A stretch of 49,924 bases of DNA from an uncultured Pseudoflavonifractor sp. (GTDB taxonomy: Bacteria; Bacillota; Clostridia; Oscillospirales; Oscillospiraceae), in assembly GCF_944387275.1 (NCBI RefSeq), contig NZ_CALXEG010000021.1, forward strand, positions 1 through 49,924, read 5' to 3'. Positions 43,157 to 49,924 of the stretch are shown in pieces; the first letter of the stretch is position 1, and each line of letters begins with the position of its first letter. Made by a program: the position numbers and the translations under genes. Below the pieces are notes generated by a model that saw only the letters and a program-made list of their open reading frames with translations, did not search any database and was not told where the DNA came from.

Positions 43157-46100
43157 TTAAGTAGCGTTTTCAGACTGGGCAGCGGTTTTTTTGCGGCCCC
43201 GCCGTCTGAGCAGGAGCAGCAGGAGCACCAACAGGACTGCCGCGCCTCCCGCCGCACCGGAGACGATGAGGGACACAGGGGTGGTGGGGGAGAGGACCGC
43301 CACCTGGGCGGAGGCGGGGGCGGAGAACACCAGATAGCTGCCGTCCCGCCTGCCGTCCACCTGCACCAGCCTGCCGTCCTGAAGGATGGCTGCCCGGTCC
43401 TTTTCGCCGCAGCGGAGCCGCAGGGTGAGACTGCCGCTGTCGCCGGCGATGCCTTGGATCTGGTAGTCATAGCCGGCCGACACCTGATAGCCCTGGGGGA
43501 CGGCGGTATCGGGTGTCCAGCTCTGGGCGGTGATGGACGCGTCGGGGGTAAAGCTGCCCTCGGCCAGCAGGACGGGCTGGGCCTCTCCGGTGGAGATGGT
43601 GGAGACCAGGGGGGTGTACACCGCGTGGATGACGGTGCTGCGGAGGATGTTTTCCGTGTTAGCCTCCTCCCAGGCGGCGGAGCAGCCCTCACGCTCGGGC
43701 AGCGCCGGGAACTGGCCGGTGCTGACGCTGCCGCCGTACTCCACGGTGATGGTCTTGAGCACCTGGCCGTCGGCCTCAAAGGTGACCTGAAGGGTGTGGA
43801 ACTCCTCCGGCATGCCCTCCAGGGCGATGAATTCCTCATAGGGCAGGGAGACGGCCTCGCCCTCATAGTCCACGCCGTCGATGCCGCCCAGGGACTCCCG
43901 GACAAAGAAGTTGTCCCGGGCCGTGCCGTCAATACCGCCGGCGATGGCGCCGGTGCGCTCGCCGTCGCTGTCGATGCGCACCATGGCGCGGCACTCCTCC
44001 ACGTCCCGGCCTGCACCCACGATGCCGCCCATGTCGTCGTGGCCGGTGAGATCGCACAGGGCATAGCACCGGCGGACGGGGATGCGGGCCTGGCCCGCGA
44101 TGCCGCCGCACAGGTTGCCGCCTGTGGTCTCCACAGCGCCGTAGCTCTGGCAGTCCAGCACCGCGCCCAGGTCGCCCCGGCCCGTGATGCCGCCTGCACA
44201 GTCATTCTTGGCAGTGACGGCGCCGTCGTTGCGGCAGTCCAGCACTGTGGCCCGGATGACCGCTGTGGTGTCCACCAGCAGCTTCCCGGCGTCCAGATCC
44301 AGGTCCTCCTCCGGGTCCGGGTCCAGCTCCAGGGCCATGATGCCCGCGATACCGCCCACATTGGCGTCGCCGCTGACGGCGGCCTCGTTGCCGCAGGAGA
44401 CCACCCGTCCGCTGCCGCTGCTGTCCTCCTCACTGTCGGACACGTCGTCAACGGTCTTGGTGGGGGTCTCCTTCAGGCCGGAGGCGGCCAGCCGCACCGC
44501 GTCCAGTTGGGCGATGATGGCGTTAGTGGTGGCGGTGATGGAGGCGTTGGAGGCGGAGAACTGGTCGTTCAGAGCGGATACATGGGTGTTGATGGTGTCC
44601 AGCTGGGCGTCGATGCTGTCAAAGGCGGCCCGGCCGCCGGTGTCGGTCTGGTCATACCACACACTCAGCGTGTCCTCAATGACGTTGACCGCGCTGTTGA
44701 CGGCGGACAGGCGGTCCGCAGCCCCGGCGGAGAAGTCGTTGAACCTGTTTTCCAGGGTGGTGGAGGCGGTCTTCAGGTCGTCCAGGGCCTTGTTGACCTG
44801 CTTGTAGACCTGATCTCCCAGATCGGAGAGGCTGCCCTCGGTCTGCTCCAGTCTGTCCCGGATGAAGCCCGCCTGGATGAAGAGGTCCTCCAGCGCGCCG
44901 CTGATGCCGGAGATGGGGGAGGCCAGGTCGAAGCCGTTGAGCAGCGCCACCGCATCATGGATGGCGGCCAGCTTTTCGATGGGGCCCATGGCGCTGTCGG
45001 CAGATATCTCATTGAGCCGCTGCTGGAACTGCCGCAGCTTTTCCAGGGAGGCGGACAGGCTGTCCAGCTCCTTTCGGAGGGTGGACAGGTCCCGCTCGAT
45101 GGCGTCCAGATAGAAGGAGAGCAGGCTCTGGGTGGTGTCCAGCTGGTCGTCCCCGCTGGTAATGCCGGAGTTCACAGCCTTGCGCAGGTCGGAGAGGGCG
45201 GTGTCCATGCCGGTCAGGGCGTTGTGGGCGTCGGCGCGGAAACTGTCCGCCTCTCCGATCAGGTTGTCCAGGGCGCTGTTGATGTTCTGGGCCTCCCGAT
45301 AGATGGTGTCCAGGGCGGCCTTGGCGTGGTCGGCGCCCTGGGTGCCGCTGGTGTGGGCGGTGTCGGTGATGGAGCCCAGGGCGGTGTTGATGGCGGAGAC
45401 CTCCTCTGTAATGCTGCTGCCCGCGCCGGAGACCTGGGCGGTCAGCTGGGAGAGGAGGGGCGTCAGTCCGCCCAGGGCGTCGGAGAGGGCCTGGGTGGGG
45501 TCTTCTCCGTAGATTAGATTGGTGTCCGGCTCGAACTGGCCCACAATGCCGCCGATGTCCTTCCGGCCCTGGATCACGCCGTGGTTCCGGCAGTTCTCAA
45601 TGACGCCCTTCTGGCGGCCCGCGATGCCGCCGGTGTTGTACCCCGTGTGCTGGTAGCCCACGTCGGCGTGGTTGGTGCAGCCGGTGATGGTGCCGGAGGA
45701 GTATCCGGCGATGCCGCCGGTGTCCATGGCGTTCTCGTTTGCGGCGGTGTTGACCTGGCCCTGACCGGTAGAGGCGTCGATGACGCCCTGGTTGGAGCCT
45801 GCGATGCCGCCGGTGTGCAGCTCACCGGTCACCGCCGCCTGGCTGACGCAGCCGGAGATCAGGCCGGTGACCGTGTTGCGGCCGGCAATACCGCCCACGT
45901 CCTCGTCGCCTGTCACAGTACCGGAGACGGTGCAGCCGGAGATGGTGCCGCTGTTTTCCCCGGCGATGAGGCCCAGCCCGGACTTGCTGCCGCCGGGGGT
46001 GAGGGTGCCCTCCACCGTCAGGTCCCGCACCACGGCCCCGGCCTGGAGGTAGCGGATGAAGCCCTGGTCCGAGCCTTTTGCTGTAAAGGAAAAACCACTG

Positions 46101-46387
46101 ACAGTGTGCCCCGCACCGTTGAAATCGCCGCAGAACACAGGGATGGGGGCAAAATCAACGCCGGAGAGGTCGATGTCCGCGGTGAGCACCACGGTCAGGT
46201 TCCGGGAGTAGGCGTCCAGGGTGCAGTCTCTGGACAGAAGGGCCAGCTCGGCGGCGGTGGAGATGTAGAGGGTCTTGGGGCTGTTTTCCGCGGCCCGGGC
46301 GGTCGGTACGGCGGGGGACAGCAGTCCCAGGCACAGCGCCAGAGCGGCGGCCAGGGCCCCGATGCGTTTACTGGTGTTCCGTCTCAT
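43157..46387 (-). CDS. Large surface protein with GLUG repeats, central coiled coil and C-terminal membrane anchor
   Basis: A 1076-residue exported protein. Signal peptide 1-33 (basic start, ALALCLGLL, ARAA cleavage). Residues about 110-300 hold GLUG-type repeats (GGIAGRNTVTGLISGC, GGIAGYSSGTITGCTNHA). Residues about 310-640 are a helical, heptad-rich coiled coil (TLRKELDSLSASLEKLRQFQQRLNE). GLUG repeats return at about 660-850, then a short InlB-like beta unit (FEADGQVLKTITVEYGGSVS), and near 1035-1060 a membrane helix with a basic RRRGRKK tail. The start overlaps the MMPL gene by 20 bases, with GAGAGGTG upstream. Coupling suggests a partner of the MMPL pump, perhaps a cell-wall conduit, or its cargo; unproven. 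Confidence 0.85.
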   Translation of the reverse strand: MRRNTSKRIGALAAALALCLGLLSPAVPTARAAENSPKTLYISTAAELALLSRDCTLDAYSRNLTVVLTADIDLSGVDFAPIPVFCGDFNGAGHTVSGFSFTAKGSDQGFIRYLQAGAVVRDLTVEGTLTPGGSKSGLGLIAGENSGTISGCTVSGTVTGDEDVGGIAGRNTVTGLISGCVSQAAVTGELHTGGIAGSNQGVIDASTGQGQVNTAANENAMDTGGIAGYSSGTITGCTNHADVGYQHTGYNTGGIAGRQKGVIENCRNHGVIQGRKDIGGIVGQFEPDTNLIYGEDPTQALSDALGGLTPLLSQLTAQVSGAGSSITEEVSAINTALGSITDTAHTSGTQGADHAKAALDTIYREAQNINSALDNLIGEADSFRADAHNALTGMDTALSDLRKAVNSGITSGDDQLDTTQSLLSFYLDAIERDLSTLRKELDSLSASLEKLRQFQQRLNEISADSAMGPIEKLAAIHDAVALLNGFDLASPISGISGALEDLFIQAGFIRDRLEQTEGSLSDLGDQVYKQVNKALDDLKTASTTLENRFNDFSAGAADRLSAVNSAVNVIEDTLSVWYDQTDTGGRAAFDSIDAQLDTINTHVSALNDQFSASNASITATTNAIIAQLDAVRLAASGLKETPTKTVDDVSDSEEDSSGSGRVVSCGNEAAVSGDANVGGIAGIMALELDPDPEEDLDLDAGKLLVDTTAVIRATVLDCRNDGAVTAKNDCAGGITGRGDLGAVLDCQSYGAVETTGGNLCGGIAGQARIPVRRCYALCDLTGHDDMGGIVGAGRDVEECRAMVRIDSDGERTGAIAGGIDGTARDNFFVRESLGGIDGVDYEGEAVSLPYEEFIALEGMPEEFHTLQVTFEADGQVLKTITVEYGGSVSTGQFPALPEREGCSAAWEEANTENILRSTVIHAVYTPLVSTISTGEAQPVLLAEGSFTPDASITAQSWTPDTAVPQGYQVSAGYDYQIQGIAGDSGSLTLRLRCGEKDRAAILQDGRLVQVDGRRDGSYLVFSAPASAQVAVLSPTTPVSLIVSGAAGGAAVLLVLLLLLLRRRGRKKTAAQSENAT

Positions 46388-48815
46388 CGTCGTACACCTC
46401 TCTTTCCTGGTATTTGCTCTCGATCAGCGCGTCCACGCTGCCCCGGATGACGCCCTTGATCTCGCCGTCCACAAAGCCGGACACGTGGCCCCGGATGTGG
46501 CCGTCCAGCCGGACCACGCCGTTGTTGAAGCGCTGCTTCCGGTTGCGGGTCAGGGTGATGGCGGTGCGCTCGATGAGGGCGTCGCCCAGCAGCAGGAACT
46601 GGGGCAGCACGGTCATGACCAGGATGATGGAGGTCAGGGTACCCCGGCCCAGGGTGGTGCCGATGGAGCTGATGATGGAGTCGGTGGAGAGCTTGCCGAT
46701 GAGGAACCCGGCCACCGTCATGATGGTGCCCGAGGTGAACACGGTGGGGAAGCTCTGGTTGAGGGATTCGATCACCGCCTCCCGCCGTCCCATGAACTGC
46801 TTGAGCTCCAGGTAGCGGTTGGTGATGACGATGGCGTAGTCGATGGTGGCGCCCATCTGGATGGCGCTGACGATCAGGTAGGACAGGAAGAACAGGTTGG
46901 TGTGGGTCAGGTAGGGGAAGGAGAAGTTGATCCAGATGGAGCCCTGGATGGTGAGCACCAGCAGGACGGGCAGTCCGGCGGATTTAAAGGTGAAGAGCAG
47001 GATGACCATGACGAACAGCACGGTGAACACGCTGATCTTCATATTGTCGCCGGAGAAGGAGTCGGACAGATCCCGGGCGTTGGTGGAGTTGCCTACCAGC
47101 ACCACGTTATCCCCGTAGTACTCGGCGGCGATGGAGCGCATCTGGTCCAGAAGGGCGTAGGTCTCCTCGCTCTCCTCGGGCAGGTCGGCGGTGAACACCA
47201 GCCGGCTCCAGTGCTCGCCCTGGAGCTGGCTGAGTCCGGCGTCCAGGGTGTCCTGGAGCTCCTCCACCTTGGCGGCCTGGTCGCCGCTGAGATTGACCAC
47301 GCCCTTGTCCTTCTGCTCCAGCAGGAACTGGAACACGTCCAGCAGGGGCACGGAGTAGCTGTCCGGGTCCTGGAAGATGGCGCCGTACTCCTCCACGCTC
47401 AGGCCGTAGGCCTGGTAGAGCAGCCGGGCCAGCTCGATGTCCACCCCGGCCAGCTCGGCGAACTGGCGGGGACTGGTCTTGTCGGTGAGCATCCGGCCCT
47501 CCTCCACCTCGATGTTGGCCAGGCCCAGGGCGCTCTTGACCCCGGGCAGGGCCTGGATCCGGCGGAGCACCGCGCCCTCCCTGTCGTAGTCTCCCCGGGG
47601 GACCAGCACGGCGATGGTATTGTTGTAGCCGAAAGTCTCGTCCATCTTATCCATGGCGATGCGGTAGGCGGGCTTGTTGCCCGAGTTGGTGGAGTTGGTG
47701 GAGAAGACGTAGTCGCAGCGGTTGGAGCAGTAAATGCCGCATACCACGATCACGGCGAAGATAACGGGGAGCACGAACCGGGTCTTGACCACGGCCTTGC
47801 CCCACAGAGAGATGCGGGGCACGAAGTTCTTGTGCCGGGTGCGCTCGATGCCCCGGTTGAAGAGCATCAGCAGGCCGGGCATCAGCAGGAACACGGTGAG
47901 CATGGAGCAGATAATGCCCTTGGAGAGCACCAGTCCCATGTCCAGGCCGATTCTCAGCTGCATCAGCATCAGGGCCACCAGGCCGGAGATGGTGGTCAGG
48001 CTGGAGGAGGAGATCTCCACAATGGCCTTGGACAGGGCGGTCACGTCGGCGTCCCGGGCGCTCAGGCCGTTGTCCCGCTCCTCCATGTACCGGTGACAGA
48101 AGATGATGGCGTAGTCGATGGCCAGAGCCAGCTGGAGCACCACGGCGATGGCGTTGGTGATAAAGGAGATGGAGCCGAACCAGTAGTTGGTGCCCATGTT
48201 CAGAATGGCGGAGACCACGAATACGATCAGGAACACCACCACCTCCAGGTAGCTCTTGGAGGTGAAGAGCAGCACCGCCACAATGACCACCGCCGCGATG
48301 AGCAGGATGTAGCTCATCTCCTTCATCAGGGTGGCGGAGTCGTACTGTCCGGCGCTGGTGGTGATGTAGCTGTCGTAGCCCGCCAGGGCGTCCTGGACCG
48401 CCTGGGTGGCCTGGGTGACGGCGGGGGTGCCGTCCTCGCCGTCAAAGCTGACGTTGAAGAGGGCGGAGGCGTCCCTGTAGTGGTCCTCGCTGTCGTCAAA
48501 GGTGACGGAGTCCACGCCTTCGATCCGGGACAGCTGGTCGGAGAGCTGACAGGCATGGTCGTAGGTGATGTTGGAGACCATCACGTTGGCGGAGGCCAGG
48601 GTGGTGAACTCCTCATCCATCAGGGTGAGGCCCCGGCGGGTCTCCGTGTCGGCAGGGAGGTAGGAGGTGATGTCGCTGTTGATGACCACCTTGTTGATGG
48701 ATGCGCCGCAGAAGATCACTGCCGCCAGAAAGACCAGATAGAAGGCCTTTCGCTTGTCGACAATGAAGCCCGCGATTTTATCCATGGTACTGACGGTTTT
48801 TTTCTCGCTGGACAT
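46368..48815 (-). CDS. MMPL/RND-superfamily transporter
   Basis: An 815-residue membrane protein with the MMPL layout: one helix (about 25-45), an extracellular loop, a block of helices, another single helix with a second large loop, and a final block, about twelve in all. Both repeats carry the charged helix pattern of proton-driven pumps: LALAIDYAIIFCHRYMEERD and GATIDYAIVITNRYLELK. Gram-positive MMPL proteins export lipids, siderophores or drugs across the membrane. It is seven bases downstream of the TetR gene and overlaps the GLUG surface-protein gene. Substrate unknown; the large partner hints at transport to, or beyond, the cell wall. Confidence 0.9.
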   Translation of the reverse strand: MSSEKKTVSTMDKIAGFIVDKRKAFYLVFLAAVIFCGASINKVVINSDITSYLPADTETRRGLTLMDEEFTTLASANVMVSNITYDHACQLSDQLSRIEGVDSVTFDDSEDHYRDASALFNVSFDGEDGTPAVTQATQAVQDALAGYDSYITTSAGQYDSATLMKEMSYILLIAAVVIVAVLLFTSKSYLEVVVFLIVFVVSAILNMGTNYWFGSISFITNAIAVVLQLALAIDYAIIFCHRYMEERDNGLSARDADVTALSKAIVEISSSSLTTISGLVALMLMQLRIGLDMGLVLSKGIICSMLTVFLLMPGLLMLFNRGIERTRHKNFVPRISLWGKAVVKTRFVLPVIFAVIVVCGIYCSNRCDYVFSTNSTNSGNKPAYRIAMDKMDETFGYNNTIAVLVPRGDYDREGAVLRRIQALPGVKSALGLANIEVEEGRMLTDKTSPRQFAELAGVDIELARLLYQAYGLSVEEYGAIFQDPDSYSVPLLDVFQFLLEQKDKGVVNLSGDQAAKVEELQDTLDAGLSQLQGEHWSRLVFTADLPEESEETYALLDQMRSIAAEYYGDNVVLVGNSTNARDLSDSFSGDNMKISVFTVLFVMVILLFTFKSAGLPVLLVLTIQGSIWINFSFPYLTHTNLFFLSYLIVSAIQMGATIDYAIVITNRYLELKQFMGRREAVIESLNQSFPTVFTSGTIMTVAGFLIGKLSTDSIISSIGTTLGRGTLTSIILVMTVLPQFLLLGDALIERTAITLTRNRKQRFNNGVVRLDGHIRGHVSGFVDGEIKGVIRGSVDALIESKYQEREVYDDETEHQ

Positions 48816-48822
48816 AAGAAGA

Positions 48823-49404
48823 TCAGCCTTTCTGGGAAGAGAGTTCGGGGAACAGCCCCGCCTGGTCCATCTGCTGGAGTAAGGCCTCCTCAGAGAGATT
48901 GGTATCCCGCTCTATCCACCACCGGACAAGGGAGAGAATGCCGCCGGCGTAGAAGTGGGCGGTTATCTCTGCCCGAGCGGGATGGGCCTCATCAGCGGGG
49001 AGGCGGGAGAGGAGCTGTTCGGCCACCAGATCCTCAAGGGTCTGAATGTCCATGCTCCCGCTGGACACGGCGGAGCGGTACAGGCCCTTGTGGGCCCGCA
49101 CAAAGGAGAGGGCGTTCTGAAACACGGAGAGGAGGTAGCTCCGGGGGTTGGCGCGCAGGTCCTCGGCAGTGGGCTCAAAGGCCCGGTAGAGCCGGGCCAC
49201 AGCATAGCGGAGGAGGGCGTATTTGTCCTCAAAGTGGGCGTAAAAGGTGGTGCGGTGGATCATGGCCCGCTGGCAGATGTCCACCACGGAGATCTCGCTG
49301 AAGGGACGCTCCTCCATCAGAGCCAGGAGAGCCTCGGTGAGGAGCTTTTTGGTTCTGCGCTGCCGCAGGTCCTCTTTGGGCTCCTCAGTTGGCTGGTTCC
49401 GCAT
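48823..49404 (-). CDS. TetR/AcrR family transcriptional regulator
   Basis: A 193-residue regulator. The N-terminal helix-turn-helix is canonical: RTKKLLTEALLALMEERPFSEISVVDICQRAMIHRTTFYAHFEDKYALL at about residues 17-65. The C-terminal ligand domain resembles that of the DhaS/TetR_C_33 type (NALSFVRAHKGLYRS). AAAGGAGG lies seven bases before the ATG. It leads the operon with the MMPL pump and the GLUG protein and most likely represses all three until the exported compound or a related one binds. Confidence 0.92.
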   Translation of the reverse strand: MRNQPTEEPKEDLRQRRTKKLLTEALLALMEERPFSEISVVDICQRAMIHRTTFYAHFEDKYALLRYAVARLYRAFEPTAEDLRANPRSYLLSVFQNALSFVRAHKGLYRSAVSSGSMDIQTLEDLVAEQLLSRLPADEAHPARAEITAHFYAGGILSLVRWWIERDTNLSEEALLQQMDQAGLFPELSSQKG

Positions 49405-49493
49405 GGCAATGCCTCCTTTTAAACAACATATTATTATAATGTGAAGGTTATCTATACAGACAGGGCCGAAAAAGAGCCCCGCGAGGTGGAGGC

Positions 49494-49522
49494 ACTATAC
49501 CATGCAACCCTGCAAATGTCAA
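49494..49522 (-). promoter_or_regulatory. Promoter of the TetR-MMPL-GLUG operon
   Basis: On the minus strand a perfect TTGACA (49517-49522), a 17-base spacer and TATAGT (49494-49499). The leader of about 85 bases contains AT-rich dyad-like segments near 49425-49440 that could bind the TetR protein. Confidence 0.75.
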
Positions 49523-49624
49523 GATAATATACATATGTCTTTTAGTATACGGGTGTATTGCAGGGCCGAGAGCCGGAGGATAGAACGGACGAAAAGAAAA
49601 TTTTGAAAAACTTCGAAAAAACAC

Positions 49625-49653
49625 TTGCATAATCTGGGCAGCTGTGCTATCAT
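49625..49653 (+). promoter_or_regulatory. Promoter of the tRNA-Pro genes
   Basis: TTGCAT (49625-49630), a 17-base spacer and TATCAT (49648-49653), 36 bases before the first tRNA. Confidence 0.55.
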
Positions 49654-49689
49654 ATCAAAGTCGCCTGAAGCGACAACAATATGAGATAT

Positions 49690-49766
49690 CCGGGTGTGGC
49701 GAAGTTTGGTATCGCGCTTGAATGGGGTTCAAGAGGCCGCTGGTTCGAATCCAGTCACTCGGACCA
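49690..49766 (+). tRNA. tRNA-Pro(GGG), copy 1
   Basis: A 77-base cloverleaf with encoded CCA. Acceptor CCGGGTG pairs with CACTCGG (one G-T), with C1-G72 and A73 as usual for bacterial tRNA-Pro. The anticodon stem is CTTGA/TCAAG around loop ATGGGGT, giving anticodon GGG (reads CCC). The T arm is CTGG-TTCGAAT-CCAG. An identical copy starts 162 bases downstream. Confidence 0.95.
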
Positions 49767-49768
49767 AA

Positions 49769-49814
49769 CTCATAAAAGAAGTTGGCAGAATGGACTGTCA
49801 ACTTCTTTTATGAG
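49769..49814. terminator. 20-bp palindrome between the two tRNA-Pro genes
   Basis: A 20-bp inverted repeat (49769-49788 with 49795-49814) with a single G-T pair and loop AATGGA, three bases after the CCA of copy 1. The stem is A/T-rich at its base. It may end the first tRNA transcript or guide processing. The tail after it lacks a U-run, so the terminator label is tentative. Confidence 0.6.
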
Positions 49815-49851
49815 GGATATAAAGTTGTCAGCGAATGGTAAAAGTGAATAT

Positions 49852-49924
49852 CCGGGTGTGGCGAAGTTTGGTATCGCGCTTGAATGGGGTTCAAGAGGCC
49901 GCTGGTTCGAATCCAGTCACTCGG
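49852..49924 (+). tRNA. tRNA-Pro(GGG), copy 2, cut by the window end
   Basis: The first 73 bases of a second tRNA-Pro(GGG), identical to copy 1 over its whole visible length. The window ends four bases before the expected ACCA. Upstream sequence differs from that of copy 1. Confidence 0.93.

Noticed and set aside
43121..45517. Plus-strand open frame of about 800 codons opposite the GLUG surface protein
   Set aside because: It reflects the Gly/Asp-rich repeats of the real gene on the other strand; no signal peptide or ribosome binding site.
43500..46100. Short periodic repeats that could suggest a CRISPR or tandem array
   Set aside because: The periodicity is the GLUG protein repeats in coding frame; spacing and sequence vary and there are no identical repeats with unique spacers.
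46275..49301. Plus-strand open frame of about 1000 codons opposite the MMPL and TetR genes
   Set aside because: Its composition (His, Gly, Asp, Gln-rich) mirrors the opposite-strand codon bias. The minus-strand genes have clear motifs, starts and coupling.

Overview
The window is a gene-dense, GC-rich chromosomal segment of a Gram-positive anaerobe. Evidence for Firmicutes is strong: sigma-A type promoters of the form TTGACA-N17-TATAAT stand as AT-rich islands, ribosome binding sites are strong AGGAGG, several starts are TTG or GTG, and the genes include type III pantothenate kinase, an ECF transporter S component, SLH surface protein, TepA, a lipoteichoic-acid-synthase-type enzyme, and 2-hydroxyacyl-CoA-dehydratase-type activases. 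High GC with this gene set suggests a gut clostridium of the Oscillospiraceae (Flavonifractor/Lawsonibacter/Pseudoflavonifractor-like). That placement is inference from gene content, not from a marker comparison.

Layout, 1-20 kb: the 3' end of a glutamate synthase small subunit and a flavoprotein; an SLH protein; a coenzyme A block (panT-coaX on the minus strand, divergent coaBC); rodA divergent from tsaE-tsaB-upp; ddl-murF; mtnA on the minus strand; then a long plus-strand run of ABC-F, ydcF-like, prfA, two small unknown ORFs, sua5, coaE and an M18 aminopeptidase, closed by a strong terminator. CoA synthesis (panT, coaX, coaBC, coaE), t6A tRNA modification (tsaE, tsaB, sua5) and the cell envelope (rodA, ddl, murF, later uppP and an LTA-synthase-like enzyme) recur as themes.

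Layout, 20-37 kb: a membrane diguanylate cyclase, tepA, phosphoketolase, a lipoprotein-MATE pair whose leader carries a strong terminator, and a minus-strand operon of a tandem-domain acyl-CoA dehydratase activase, its partner and a GNAT acetyltransferase. A DUF1700/DUF4097 pair, the LTA-synthase-like sulfatase and uppP follow on the plus strand.

Layout, 37-50 kb: ftsK/spoIIIE; a metal-resistance operon (ArsR/SmtB-type repressor, free-standing HMA chaperone, P1B ATPase lacking its own HMA domain) with a visible SmtB-like operator; a TetR-MMPL-GLUG surface-protein operon with overlapping genes; and two identical tandem tRNA-Pro(GGG) genes, the second cut by the window end.

Most genes are housekeeping. 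The least explained material is: a three-hairpin 141-bp insert flanked by a 35-bp duplication of the upp 3' end; the MATE leader with mutually exclusive hairpins; a three-hairpin array before ftsK; the activase/dehydratase-like operon of unknown substrate; and the MMPL plus GLUG/coiled-coil protein pair. I saw no CRISPR array, insertion sequence, prophage or recognisable defence system.
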